From positions 1-20,452 of the forward strand of contig JADDMT010000273.1 in the NCBI GenBank assembly GCA_021401465.1: DNA of 20,452 nt, read 5' to 3'. This document shows positions 8,046 through 19,503 of this stretch, one piece after another. The translations under genes were made by a program, and so were the position numbers. The notes below the pieces were generated by a model. It was not told the DNA's origin. It searched no databases and saw nothing but the letters and a program-made list of their open reading frames with translations. Source of the stretch: Teratosphaeria epicoccoides. Its lineage: Eukaryota; Ascomycota; Dothideomycetes; Mycosphaerellales; Teratosphaeriaceae. How positions within the stretch are numbered: position 1 is the stretch's first letter; every line of letters begins with the position of its first letter.

Positions 8046-11000
8046 ATGTTAAGTAGTTCTTTAGCTGTCAGTTTAACTTCTAGCGACAGTTAATCGACAC
8101 TATGAGAACAAGTTGCCGCTATACTTCAAGTTACGTAGTAGCTCGAATCTATTCACCTTAGCGAGATAGCTCTAGCATCCGTCGTAGGTTTAACTACCGG
8201 GAATAGACACGGCAATAACGGCTTCAAGATAGGAAGCCCTACAGAGTTTATAGGACACTAATCTTAAGTCGAGATGTTTATCCTACAATGCTAGTTAGCA
8301 TTTAACGTAGATACGGAATAGTTTACAACACATCATAAGCGAATAATGTACATTGTCTCTTACCTGAAGGGACTAGCGTTCGAGTTTATCTAGCCTCATC
8401 TAACAGATTATCTGGATCACGTCGGCAACGTCGAAGCTAGGAAGACGATAACTAAGGAGATTCTTAACTCCGACAAGTCTTTGTTTAAGGCATTACGCGA
8501 AGCTTTTAGGCTCGGTAATAAGAAATAAGAGGCTAAGAGAGCTCTCCTAGGAATCTAGCAGAAGGGTTCTGCTATTTAAGTACCGCGCGGACTTTTAGAC
8601 CCTCTCTGCTCGAGTTAACTAGAATGATAATGCTTTAGCCGCTTAGTTCTACTAGGGACTAAAGGAGACAGTTAAAGACAAAATTGCCTGAGGAGATTAG
8701 CTAACGACATTCAAGGAAATAAGCGATCTCGCGATTAGAATCGATAATCGCATCTAGGAATGACAGTAAGAACGACAACATAGAAATCGCAAGCTAGTAC
8801 AGGCTAACTATAAGGTCTAATGATTAGCACTAAAATGGCGAAGCGATTACTACGGTCTCTAACCTATGGAGTTAGATGCGACTAAGGGGCGTCCGAGGAA
8901 TAGACCCTGAGGAAAGCCGCGGAAGGGCTCTCCTCCCTAGAATGGTCTGAAGAAGCCATTCAACAAGAGTAATCTTGAGTGCCACAACTGTAGAAAGAAA
9001 GGACACTTTGCCCGCGAGTGTTTTGCTAAGAAGCAAAGACAAGAGCTACCTAGGATAGAGCAGGCTCGCGCGACAACGACGGCGCCTAAGCAAAAGGCCG
9101 CCGCTACTCAAGAACTAGACCATGCCGCACTTACTTAGACTACGTGCTACGACGACGATTGTCGAATTCACATGAGTGATAAAGATGGTTCTAGATAGTA
9201 CCCTAGCCGAAACAAGGCATAGTCGATCTGTGCGCTAAGGGGTACACCTTCTAGTACGATAGTCCTAAGGCAACAGGAGCTAGAAGAAGAAGAAGAAGAA
9301 GGTTCAGACGACAACTACGAGCTTGTCGAAGCCGTCATTCCTGATTCCGAGGAAGACGAGAGCATAGAGCGATAGGCTATGCCGCTACATGACATCGGAC
9401 TCGATATTATCCGAATCATACAGAACTAGTAGGCTTAGGCTTACCCATAGATTAATAGAGTACAACATGTTAACTAGCTTTAGTATGACGAACTAGCCGA
9501 CCGTATGCGACGACACCTGAGGAGACTACTAGTCGTAGCTTAACCTTACGCGTATCAGAAAGTTGTCCAAGAAATTATACCGTTTAGGGTAGAGTTCACG
9601 CCCTAGGGAGGCTACCTAACCTACGAAGGTATTTAGATTCCACGAGCGCTACGACTCTAAGTCTATCACTTAAAGATATAATTACGCAAGAAACGCGTAA
9701 GAATAGCGAGGCCAAGAACGAGAACGACCTCTTAGGCCAGAAAACGGTAACGCTTAGAGAAGAAGCCGAGACTATACGATCCCTAAACTAGTCCGTGAAG
9801 ACAGTTATTCGGGAAACGACGAGGTCCGCTAGAATTAGACCTACGGACAGACTAGACAGGGCTGCAACGATGTGCCGCAATTGGCGCCAGATACGCGGAC
9901 AACCTTAGAGTATAGGTGCACATTGACGAGACGCTAGCTAGGGCCTTAATAGATTCAGGATGTACTAGAATCTTCATGACGCCTAAGTTTGCCAGGATAG
10001 CTAGGATAAAGCTACAGGCGAAGACGAATGCTTTCTTGCTACAAGCGATTAATAGAAAGCTAGTCACGTACAACTAAGGAGTAGTTGACGAAGAGACCGA
10101 GATAATGCCTCTGCGGATAGGACGCTACTAAGAGATGCTCTAGTTCGACATCATAGAGTTACTAGGCTCGGATGTAGTACTAGGGTTACTATAGCTAAGA
10201 AACGCTAACCCCTATATCGACTAGAAGAATGAGAGGATCTAGTTCCTAGAACTCTTAAGATTGATACCTCTACCTGTAGTACACGACGCACTAGGCAAGA
10301 TCGAAATATGTGCTATGACTTTAAGCAAGATAGTAGCTACTATCAAGGATCTAGAACAGGAAGTGCATGTCCTATAGGTTAAAGCAACGCAAACAGAAGT
10401 CAGGGTCGAATTTACAGTTCCTAATAAGTATAAAGAGTTCGCTACTCTTTTCGAGGAAGAACCCGACTAAGAAGCTCTGCCAGAACACTAGGAGTAGGAC
10501 TACGGGATACCCTTACTCCCTAGCAAGACACTAACAAAGCAATTAGTTTGCCTGTTATTAGCAGCGAAACTAGAGATTCTCCGGAAATACCTAGAAGACA
10601 ACCTGCGGAAAGGCTTCATCCGTAAGTCGTAGTCCCTAGCTAGATATCCGATCCTGTTTATGCCTAAGGGGGAAGATGACTAGCGACTCTGCGTAGATTA
10701 TCGTGGATTAAATGACATCACAATAAAGAATAGTTATCTACTTCCTTTACTCTCGGAATTACAGGACCGCCTACAAGGAGTAATGTAGTTCTCGAAGTTT
10801 GACATACCCGGAGCGTATAACCGAATTCGAATTAAGGAAGGCAAAGAATAGAAGACCGCGTTCTAAACTAGGTTTAGACACTACGAGTACATAGTCATGC
10901 CATTTAGGTTAACAAATGCCCTAGCTACATAGCAGGCATTTATTAACAATGTGCTACGAGAGTACCTTGATGTCTTTGTAGTTATATACCTAGACGACAT

Positions 11001-11539
11001 CCTTGTCTACTCCTAGACGATCGAAGAGCATAGGACTTACATGCGCAAGGTACTTCAGAAACTCTAGGATTACCGGTTAAAGGTCAAGCCTTAGAAGAGC
11101 GAGTTTCATAAGCAGAAAGTATAATTCCTTAGCTATGTAGTAGCATAGAATAGAATCAAGATAGACACTAAGAAAGTCTAAGTTGTAAAAGAGTAGCCTA
11201 CACTAACTAATGTTAAGGAAGTATAGTCCTTCCTTAGGTTCGCTAACTTCTACCGAAGATTTGTGGCAAACTATTCGAAGATTACGGCACTACTTACGAC
11301 TCTTACTACGAAGGATATACTATTCGTGTAGGACAATGCCTAACGGAATGCCTTCAAGGAACTCAAGCGACGATTTACAGATTAGCTAATCTTACTTGTA
11401 TTTAACCTAGATAAGCCTATCACGGTCGAAATAGATGCCTCTGACGTAGCACTCGGGGCATGCTTAAGTTAACTGGGACCAAGTAGACGACTACAGCTAG
11501 TCGCCTACTACTCGAGGAAATTGTCTGGACCTAAACTCT
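8046..11539 (+). pseudogene. gag-pol: Element B gag-pol relic, cut off in RNase H
   Basis: Fused Gag-Pol of a Ty3/Gypsy-type element. It starts at the ATG 8046-8048, 99 bp past the LTR. Gag runs through VSYLKGLAFEF and FRLGNKK; a CCHC zinc knuckle at 8980-9021 (C-HN-C-RKKG-H-FARE-C) marks nucleocapsid, about codon 312. Gln-rich and Glu-rich linkers follow, then protease with LIDSG at about codon 636 (Asp at 9952-9954), RT with LCVDYRGLND (about 10690) and YLDD at 10987-10998, and the start of RNase H (EIDAS, Asp at 11434-11436). The frame stops after SGPKL at 11539, where block copy 2 begins; the rest of RNase H and integrase are not in the window. There is one extra base near 8577-8580 (frame change inside gag), and many TAG/TAA/TGA codons where Gln or Trp is expected. 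Gag and pol share one frame after the shift. Confidence 0.88.
8980..9021 (+). other. CCHC zinc knuckle of element B Gag
   Basis: Spacing C-x2-C-x4-H-x4-C is intact with no stop, between KSNLE and FAKKQR. This is the nucleic-acid-binding knuckle of the nucleocapsid part of Gag and fixes the reading frame after the gag frameshift. Confidence 0.85.
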
Positions 11540-12327
11540 TGATATAGATGTATATGCTATATGATATGAAAATATCTCGTAGTGTGACAGAGTAATCCGA
11601 CCTTTTAGTAGGTACAAGATAGCGCTGCTTTCTGCTTATCGCAGAGGTAGCGCTAAGGGTGCTTATAACCCCTAACGCTCCTTAATTAGGGAAAGCATGT
11701 CCGAGCCTAACCCCGCAGGGGTACTGTAGGAAGAGCGACATAGGGGCGTCCTATGTTAACAACTAATCCTACTCGGACGACATACAAGCTAACGTATGTA
11801 CGAAGGACCCCCTTACTATGTGTAGCAGGGTTACTACATGCTAAGGGCGGGCATCGGAACCTATGCGGCTCTAATAGCCCCCTAGTATCAACCGTATCAC
11901 TGCCCCTCCTCCTATGAGGATGTCCCTAGCCTTACTAAGTAATGCATGTAGAGCGTATAGGGTACAGGATGTAGCACGCTTACACCGCGTAAGAGTGAAT
12001 AGGTAGATAGCCTGCGTAACATGTGTTATGCACATACCTTAACACCTTCGTAGCGAGTACAGGGCGGAGGCTGCTAACTCAGGCGGGTTTTAACCCGTTA
12101 CATGTTAGGCAGCTTCATAATACCTTCGCTTTACATGCGGATCGAGATATCAGGAAACTACGAGTACGTACTTTAGTTAATCCTTGAAATTATAGGGCGA
12201 GCATACGCGCTAGCCTTGCCAAGTAGCTTGGCTGTCCCTATTTAGTTGTGACTATGAAGAACGTGTTGCAGAACCTTAGGGTAGCAGGATAGTACGCGGA
12301 CGCTCTATACGCGCTACTCGAAACAGC

Positions 12328-12381
12328 AGGAGCGCGCTCCTAGCGCGGGTCTCGCCACATTTTCATGCTAGTAGGCTAGCA
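12328..12381. repeat. Palindrome cluster in block copy 2
   Basis: AGGAGCGCGCTCCT (12328-12341) is a perfect 14-bp palindrome; TGCTAG-TAGG-CTAGCA (12366-12381) is a 6-bp stem with a 4-base loop. Both are present in copies 1 and 3 at the same distance from the block edge. They lie roughly 150-210 bp upstream of the TATA box, so they may be binding sites for dimeric factors. Confidence 0.5.
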
Positions 12382-12534
12382 CAAGTGCGGTCGGCGCACA
12401 TGCGTAACGGCCGCATTATCCGTTCTTGCATTATCAGGTCCCCTCGTAAGTCAACTAAAGGCAGGTACTCTGCGCATGTAGTTCGAGTCACTAGCTTAAC
12501 GGTTGCGATGGGTAATAGGGGGGCTGTTAGAGGG

Positions 12535-12542
12535 TATAAAAA
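12535..12542 (+). promoter_or_regulatory. TATA box of ORF1, copy 2
   Basis: TATAAAAA, 163 bp before the ORF1 ATG, in a context (AGAGGG before, CCTCGTCGC after) that is unchanged in all three copies. With a start about 30 bp downstream, the leader would be roughly 130 nt. Confidence 0.62.
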
Positions 12543-12697
12543 CCTCGTCGCTTCCTAAACTTTCCTGTTCTAAGATACTAACATCGACCTCCGCTCCTAC
12601 TTTGCTTAGCTTGCGCCTTGCTATGTCTGCGGGTCTAAACTAGAGCTTCTTCTTCTTTAATCAATTAATCAAGATCAACTAACTCATCTTAGCTATA

Positions 12698-14119
12698 ATG
12701 GCTTATGTGCTGCAGACTAAGTTCGACGCTACTCGCTCTGCCCGCGATTGTCGCTTGTGTCGACGATGCCTCGACAACCTTAGTAGCTAAGCTGCACACA
12801 TTTCTCCTCTGCGTGTTAGTAAGGCGTCCCCTACCCGCGAGGTATGCGTGACTTATACTAACCGAAGCGTAGCCGAGATCTACGTTAGCAGATATAATGA
12901 GGGCAGTATCTACTATAATTATGTTAACTATAATGGCAAGCATCAAAAATGCTAAGACCTCCCTGAAGAGATGTATAGCGAGTACAACTAGCTCTGCCGT
13001 AACATCGATGACTTCTAGAGTACGCGCGACGAGGGGATTACTAAAGGCACTCTGACTATAAACAGGCTACAGGCTAAGTACCGCGAGGTACTCGCCTACC
13101 TGCTCGGCGCCCTCTCGTGCTTTACCGTAACTACTAACCGTTCTTATAGCGGTGTTCGCTTCGACTCTCTACTAACAGGCGAAAACGTTTGTCTAGGTCT
13201 AATCGCAGACTTAGTCTAGAAGATCTTGAAGGTGCTAACTGTTAGGGTCGAGACCTTCGCCATAGTACGCATATAGTGCGGGTACCCTCTAAGTATGAAT
13301 GCTAACTTTCTCCGCTAGGCTAACGTTAGCGTCGAGAAATATCCGACTAGCCGTTAGCGTTAGCAACTTAGGGCCCTTGCCTCTATTAACAATGACTTTA
13401 AGACGCGGATGATCTACAAGAAGGTTATCAAGTAATTCACCGCTCCTGCTGCTAGGGCTACGCCCTAGCGCCGTACTAAGAGACAGCCTGCCTCTAAGCT
13501 AGTCCTAAGGACTAAGCCGTAAGTTACTTACTCGAATCCTGTCGCGTGCGTACAGCTAACACATTGTAGCGCCGCCGCCTACGCTGCCTTGACGCTACTA
13601 TCCAAGAAGAAGAAGAAGGCTAGGGCTAAAATTAAGGTTAGCGACGAGGAAGCCGAACCTTCCCTGCTTGCGACCCGCACTACATCCGTTAAGACGCTAA
13701 GGCACAAGCCTCTAGGCCAGATCTTTGAGGATGAGGAGGATGACGACGTCTAGGATACCTTCGGTCCTAACGTGATCCCTTCGCGCCATAGTGTCACTGC
13801 ACTAGTTACGCCTAAGAGAGACACTAAGTCTGATGATATAGTCGACACTCGTGTCAAGAAGCGCAAGATGATCTTGAGGGCCAAGCGCGACAGCCGCAAG
13901 CGCGCTCGAGTCTCTTTGCCTTCTAATGCTAAGGATAAGGTAGTCGTCGCGACTAGGCGCGGTAAGGGTGTCGCTAGCTCTCTGGCTACTATAGGCTCTA
14001 AAGACAAGCTCCCTCGCAACCTACTAAAGAAGAAGATGCCGGCCTCCCTTCGTGGCGTTACTACTCCCGTTACTCATAGTCGCTTCAGGGTGTTTAGTAG
14101 ACCCCATGTAGGTAGGTAG
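12698..14119 (+). pseudogene. ORF1 (copy in C2), full-length but with stops
   Basis: A 473-codon frame from ATG 12698-12700 to TAG 14117-14119. No family is recognised with certainty. Domains by eye: residues 1-100 Cys-rich, with CRRC near 21-24 and a CxxC...KHxxC patch near 75-85 in which two Cys have become Tyr here; about 110-280 a mixed region (AYLLGALSCF, SLLTGENVCLGLI); about 300 KKKKKARAK; 344-350 EDEEDDD; 380-410 VKKRK and RDSRKRAR; the final 115 codons are open. At least 12 in-frame TAG or TAA codons interrupt it. A zinc-binding, nucleic-acid-associated or nuclear protein is plausible but inferred from composition only. It overlaps the converging pol frame by 46 bp. Confidence 0.72.
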
Positions 14120-14410
14120 TCCCTAGCGGACTATAACAAGAAAGACTCTTCTACTTCAGGTTTAGTCAGGAAGCCCCTAACTAGTAGTCGCTAAGCATTA
14201 GCTACGAAGCTAATCCGAGCATGTCTCTTGTTCTTCTTAGGTTTATTCTAGGTGTGCCTTTAGGCATCAATGATGTATAAGTAGGGCGTTTGCTTCTCGT
14301 TGTCACTTCGCGCATTATGCGCTACATATACATGTTAAGAATTCTGCTCTAGAACCCTTATCTTCCTACGAATTGACCTTCTTAAGCCCTACTCACGCCT
14401 CCTCTGCTCT

Positions 14411-14507
14411 TCGAATTCACAAATAGCTTCTAGAGCGTTCTTGTAGTCTTCGGCTAGAACCTATTATGTGTACTTAGGTAGGTATCCTTTCTACTTCACT
14501 AGATAGT
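14411..14507 (-). other. Chromodomain of the C2 pol relic
   Basis: Reads YYLVK-stop-KGYLPKYT, then DYKNALEAI and FEEQ. The first stop stands at the Trp of the usual VKWKGY box. Chromodomains at the end of integrase direct chromovirus insertion to marked chromatin, which fits the dense nesting seen here. Confidence 0.7.
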
Positions 14508-15076
14508 ACGTTACGCCCTTACGCTACATACTGTCCTTAATACCCTCGACTTCCTACTCTTCGTTCTCTTCTGCTACTAGCATCGGGTCCGCGGGCTCTT
14601 CGCCCTCGCGCTATACCTATAGTTCGAGTAGAGATACGTAGAAGACATCGTGCACATAGTACGACAATAGTAATAATAGCTAGTACGCCTGCGAGCCTAT
14701 TATGTTACGTATCTAGAAGGGTCCGACGAACCTTGGCGTCATCTTCTTGCTTAGAAGTTTCAGCTTAAGATTCTTCGTCGACAGTAACACCTTCGTACTA
14801 ACTACGTACTACATCGGTTTAGCATAGGCGTTATTATATTTAATCTGGGATTCTGAGGCCTTTTTCTAGTGTTCTATTAGCACCGAATGTACCTCGCGTA
14901 TACGCCGCGCTGATTCCGTAGCAGCTAGCACCCTCTCCTTAGAAGACTCGTCCTGAGGCGGTTCTAGGTGTATTTCCGGATTAAAGCTATAAAGAATCTG
15001 AAATGGCGACATGCGCATAGTAGCATGCATGCTGTTATTAACTGCAAATTCCGCTATAGGAATTACGTCGGCCTAG

Positions 15077-15078
15077 GT
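15077..15078 (-). other. 51-bp deletion site in C2 integrase
   Basis: Relative to C1, where 3649-3699 is present, C2 lacks 17 codons here, in frame, covering the segment right after the third catalytic position. The flanks in C1 both carry AACTAG, so slippage or microhomology repair is possible. Confidence 0.75.
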
Positions 15079-18000
15079 TATACGTTTAGTCTAACTATTA
15101 GTCTGTAGATAGAATGCTGTACTTAGGTAGTACTTAACACGCGCCTTAAACACAAATTCTTGCTAGTATTTACTAGTAAAGACAGAACCTCGATCTAATA
15201 GGATACTTTAGGGGACACTAAAGCACTATATAACTTCGTCGCGAAGTAGTCGCGCAAGCTCGCTACTTGTGCATCTTTTCGTACATAGGATAAAGACATT
15301 CATCTTAGAGTATTAGTCGACTACTACAAGGACAGCATTAACTACATTGCCTCTCTACTTTGCTAGCAGCAAATTAGTAATAAAATCTATAGTCAAGTCC
15401 TACTATAGTCTCTCTAGTAGTAAGAGCGCCTAAGCATTGCCATAGGGGTAATAGCGCTAAGATTTGCTAACCTAGCACGTCTAGCAGGATTTGACATAGT
15501 CAGAGACATCCTGTTCTAGCGTAGGCTACTAGTATTTGCGTCCGAGAAGTGCGTTCGTCTTCTCTGCGCCAAAATGGCCCGCGAGTTTATCGTCATGATG
15601 AATACAGAGGAGCTGCGAACAGAGTACGTAGTTAGCAGGTACGTAGAGCCTATTGTCAAAGTACTACAAGTCGCCTGACTTAGTCTAGTACTTTAGACCG
15701 CCTGTAGTGTCCTAGAGGGCTACACCCTTATTGATTAACTCCGGTTCTTACTCTTGTAACTACTGAATAAGTCTCGAGACTTCTTTAAAGGGTTCTTTAG
15801 ACATTACATGCTTACTGCATGTAAGCCGGTTAACTACCGCACGGATTAAGCTAGACATAGTCACCATAACTGCTAGATAGGAGGGTTCGTCACTAGCGGA
15901 GGCCGTGAGGCCCTATTAGACCTGCAGTCGACCTACAAGAGGAGCTAATGACAGATCGCTGCCCTAAACTACAAGCTTCGTTTACAGCGTAGGGAGAAGC
16001 TATTAGTTACCCTGCTCTCTAGTGTCGTAGTCTAGTCGTCGCGAGGGACTATTAGCCAGATTCGTCTTTCTAGAACGATGCTAGATAACGAAGTCAAAGC
16101 TAGCGAGGAAAGTCGCCTACCTTGCTTGTCGACTACTTAGCTGCTTTACTCCCATGAAGCCGCGAAGATTGTTATAGTTAGTAAGTACCTTAATAGGGTG
16201 CGCTGCGCCTTCGAGGTAGTGTCAGTACTCCTTGAAGCTGTTAACAATAGCTAAAAGCTCTTAGTCGTAAGTCTTATAGTTAAGCTTAGCGCCCTGCATC
16301 TTCCGCGACTAGAAGGCAATTAGGTACTATCGCGTACTGCCTTCATGCAACTAGAGCTGCGATATAATTGCGGCTATTGCGAATTTTGAAGCATCGGTCT
16401 CTATTCGGATCTTCGTAGCAGGGTCAAAGTGCCGAAGTATAGGCGTAGTTTAAAAAGCTGCTTTGAGTTTAGAGAAGGCCTTACTCTAAGCCTCCTCCTA
16501 AGGCACTATCCCTAGCTTTTTTCCTCGAACCGCGCCCTTTACGAGGGCCGTAAGAGGAGCCACGATCTTCGAGTAGGATTGTATGAATCTGCAATAGAAG
16601 TTAGTAAATCCTAGGAACACCTACACTTCTTAGAGGGTAGTTAGCCGCGGCTACTCCGTAATTGCGGACACCCTTTAGTCATCTATGATGACTCCTTCTA
16701 TAGAGACGATGTATCCGAGAAACTTAATCCTATCCGTTAGGAATGAGCACTTCTTTAGGTTCGCGTACAGAGCGAACTTGCGGAGCTATTTAAGTACTAT
16801 CCTTAGATGCCGAATATACTCCTCCTTCGAGTTAGAGTAGACTAGTATATCGTCTAAATATACTACGTAGCAGGTGTTAACGAGGCCGGCTAGGGCCTGG
16901 TTAATATACGCTTAGAACGTTGCTAGTGCATTAGTTAAGCTAAATAGCATTACTGTATACTTAAAGTGTCTGTACTACGTTCGGAATGTAGTCTTCTACT
17001 TGTCGCCCTTTCGGATCGGTATCTAGTAGTAGGCGTCCTTCAAGTCAATAGACAAGAAGATGGCAGCGCGACTAAGGCAGTCAAGCGTCTCGCTAATAAG
17101 TAGTAGGGGGCAGCGGTTCTTCTAGGTTACTACGTTAAGGCCCCTATAGTTAACGTATAGGCAGAGCATGTTATCCTTCTTCGGGACGAACATAACTAAC
17201 GCTCTAGCCTCGCTGTCGCTTCGTCGGATCCACGCGTTCTTTTGCGCCTTGTAGAGGTAGTCTCGAAGTATTTCGAGCTACAATTCCGACATAGGGTACA
17301 GAGGTTAGTACGGAGGATTATAACCCTCCTTAAGGTTAATTGCATGTTCCGCGTCTAGGGCCCGGGCATAGGCCGCAGCCTCTGCGTCGAAAATATCGGC
17401 GTATTCCTCTAACTTAGGTAGAAGGGTAACGTCTTCCTTGACGTTCTGTATATAGACCGCATACACGCATTAGACCTTCTTCATGTCCTTGTAGAAGCTA
17501 TGTACGTCACGCATCCGCACTGTAGGGACTTTGCCTATAGAGCCATAGAACTAGTTGTTAGTAGCTCTATTAACAACAACTCCCTGCTTGTAGCGCTAAG
17601 GGCGGCCGAGTAGGAGCTCCTTATTAGGAACGTCTTTAGCGTAGAAGACTTCGTTAGTCTCGCGTACTTCTCCTAAGGAGTCCGCGAGTTAGAGGCGCAT
17701 GTTATACGCGCCTCGAGCCGCTACGCCTTCGCCCTAAAAGGACTTCATGGTAGGCAGCAGGGCTCCTAGGATCGGCTTTAAACCGAGCCGTACGATTACC
17801 CTCTAGGGTATCACGTTAACCTCCGCAAGGTCATCTAACATACAGTCTACTAGCTTAAGCGAGCCATTAACTCGGACCGCACCGGATAGGCGCCAGGCAG
17901 GCCACAAGTCTACACTATTAGTAACAGACAGCTTAGATACCCGCGGTAGCCATTCGGTTGTCTCGGGCTTGTCCTTCTTTCGCCTCCCCTCTAGGGAGGT

Positions 18001-19288
18001 TTCGGACACCTTGCTTACCTTCTTCCTATTACTTCGTTTAGGATAGCGAGCCGCCTAGTAGTCCCTTACTCTACAGATGTAGTAGCTACTTAGAGGCTTC
18101 TCGCTACCGTCTTTTAGCTTAGAGGGCTTACTCCTCCGGAATGAACTACCGCGTTAGACGTGACCCCTAGGGCGCTTGTAATAGCGGCCCTTTAGTAGGT
18201 CTTTAGGGCTTAGACGCTTATTGTCCTTACCGCCTGATTTTCTATTTCGCTTCAAGGTAATTTCCATACATGTCGCAAGGGACACGAGGTCTTACTAAGT
18301 TGTCGGAAGTTCATGGAAAGTCATGATTATGTTCTGAAGATTGTCATTAAGTTTGACGAGCAAGTGCCGTACGCATTACGTCTTAGTATAGGGTAGTATC
18401 TGCCCCTCGAGGGTAGCGAGGTAGGTAGCGAAGCTAGAGGTTGTTTGTCCCTTCCCCTACTTAGCCTTCTTATACTCGACAGACATAGTAAGGGCGCGAT
18501 TGATATAGATGTATGTGCTATATGATATGAAAATATCTCGTAGTGTGACAGAGTAATCCGACCTTTTAGTAGGTACAAGACAGCGCTGCTTTCTGCTTAT
18601 CGCAGAGGTAGCGCTAAGGGTGCTTATAACCCCCGACGCTCCTCAATTAGGGAAAGCATGTCCGAGCCTAACCCCGTAGGGGTACCGTAGGGTCAGCGAC
18701 GTAGGGGCGTCCTACGTCGACAACTGATCCTACTCGGACGACATACAAGCTAACGTATGTACGAAGGACCCCCTTGCTATATGTAGCAGGGTCACTGCAT
18801 GCTAAGGGTAGCTATTAGAACCTATGCGGTTTAAATGGTCCCCTAGTATCAACCGTATCACTGCCCCTCCTCCTATGAGGATGTCCCTAGCCTTACTAAG
18901 TGACGCACGCGGAACATATAGGGTATAGGATGTAGCACGCTCACACTACGCAAGGGTGAATAGGTAGATAGCCTGCGTAACATGTGTCATACGCACACCT
19001 TAACACCTTCGCAGCGAGTGCGGGGCAGAGGCTGCTAACTCGGGCGGGTTTTAATCTGTCACATGTTAGGCGGCTTCGTAACACCTTCGCTTTACATGCA
19101 GATCGAGATATCAGGGAACCACGAGTACGTACTTTAGTCAATCCTTGAAATTATAGGGCGAGCATGCGCGCCGGCCTCACCAAGTAGCTTGGCCGTCCCT
19201 ATTTAGTCGTGACTGTGAAGAACGTGTCGCAGAACCTCGGGGTAGTAGGAAAGTACGCGGACACTCTACGCGCGCTGCTCGAAACGGC

Positions 19289-19302
19289 AGGAGCGCGCTC
19301 CT
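19289..19302. repeat. 14-bp perfect palindrome in block copy 3
   Basis: AGGAGCGCGCTCCT, identical in sequence and relative place to the copies at 6436 and 12328. Confidence 0.6.
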
Positions 19303-19495
19303 GGCGCGGGCCTCGCCACATTTCCATGCTAGTAGGCTAGCACGAGTGCGGTTAGCGCACATGCGTGACGGCCGCGTTATCTGTTATTACATCATTCGGT
19401 CCCCTTGTAAGTCAACTAAAGGCAGGTACTCTACGCATGTAGTTCGAGTTACTAGCTTAACGGTTGCGGTAGGCAACAGGGGGGCTGTCAGAGGG

Positions 19496-19503
19496 TATAA
19501 AAA
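19496..19503 (+). promoter_or_regulatory. TATA box of ORF1, copy 3
   Basis: TATAAAAA 163 bp before the ATG at 19659, in the same context as in copies 1 and 2. The start codon downstream is intact and followed by 97 open codons, so this copy could still give a short transcript and peptide. Confidence 0.62.

Larger units (their letters stand above)
11540..12697 (+). repeat. Promoter-like block, copy 2 (upstream of ORF1)
   Basis: The 1158-bp block that begins TGATATAGATG exactly where element B's RNase H frame is lost. Against copy 3 (18501-19658) the first 150 bp differ at 5 sites, all transitions, and in each case copy 2 has the T or A, four of the five in CpA/TpG context. There is no length difference at all. 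It contains TATAAAAA at 12535, a CCAAG/CTTGG hairpin near 12218, AGGAGCGCGCTCCT at 12328-12341 and TGCTAG/CTAGCA arms at 12366-12381. No TGG-type primer site is seen between the TATA box and ORF1. A possible shorter TGATAT...ATATCA pair would end near 12152, but I give it little weight. Confidence 0.78.
14074..18500 (-). pseudogene. gag-pol: C2 gag-pol relic with chromodomain
   Basis: Ty3/Gypsy chromodomain polyprotein, one frame from the block-3 edge at 18500 down to a TGA (14076-14074). In order: C-terminal half of Gag (FATYLATLEGQ, VRHLLVKLNDNLQ); a decayed zinc knuckle about 18040-18095; protease about 17805-17865, where the usual D-S/T-G is D-D-L (17827-17835); RT with YLDD at 16849-16860; RNase H with its TDAS intact; integrase zinc region with HHDDKLAGHF (about 15576-15605) and SC-x-TC; integrase core; chromodomain about 14411-14507. 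A 51-bp in-frame deletion lies in integrase at 15077/15078, just after the third catalytic position, which is Lys. Many Gln/Trp-to-stop changes occur. The N-terminal half of Gag is missing: the frame begins only about 150 codons before the knuckle, directly at the repeat edge. Confidence 0.88.

Noticed and set aside
9852..10073. Minus-strand 73-codon frame inside element B
   Set aside because: It lies opposite the protease region, which has a clear LIDSG box on the plus strand; a shadow.
11540..12152. A 613-bp LTR with TGATAT...ATATCA ends inside block copy 2
   Set aside because: Six-base inverted ends occur easily by chance, no primer site follows, and all three copies continue past this point without change.
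18327..18578. Minus-strand 83-codon frame across the block 3 / gag border
   Set aside because: The Gag frame in this region is a different one, with family-like sequence; this frame runs across a repeat junction and has no counterpart.
18941..19362. Minus-strand frames of 66 and 61 codons in block copy 3
   Set aside because: Not open in copies 1 and 2 and without recognisable features; chance frames in the least mutated copy.
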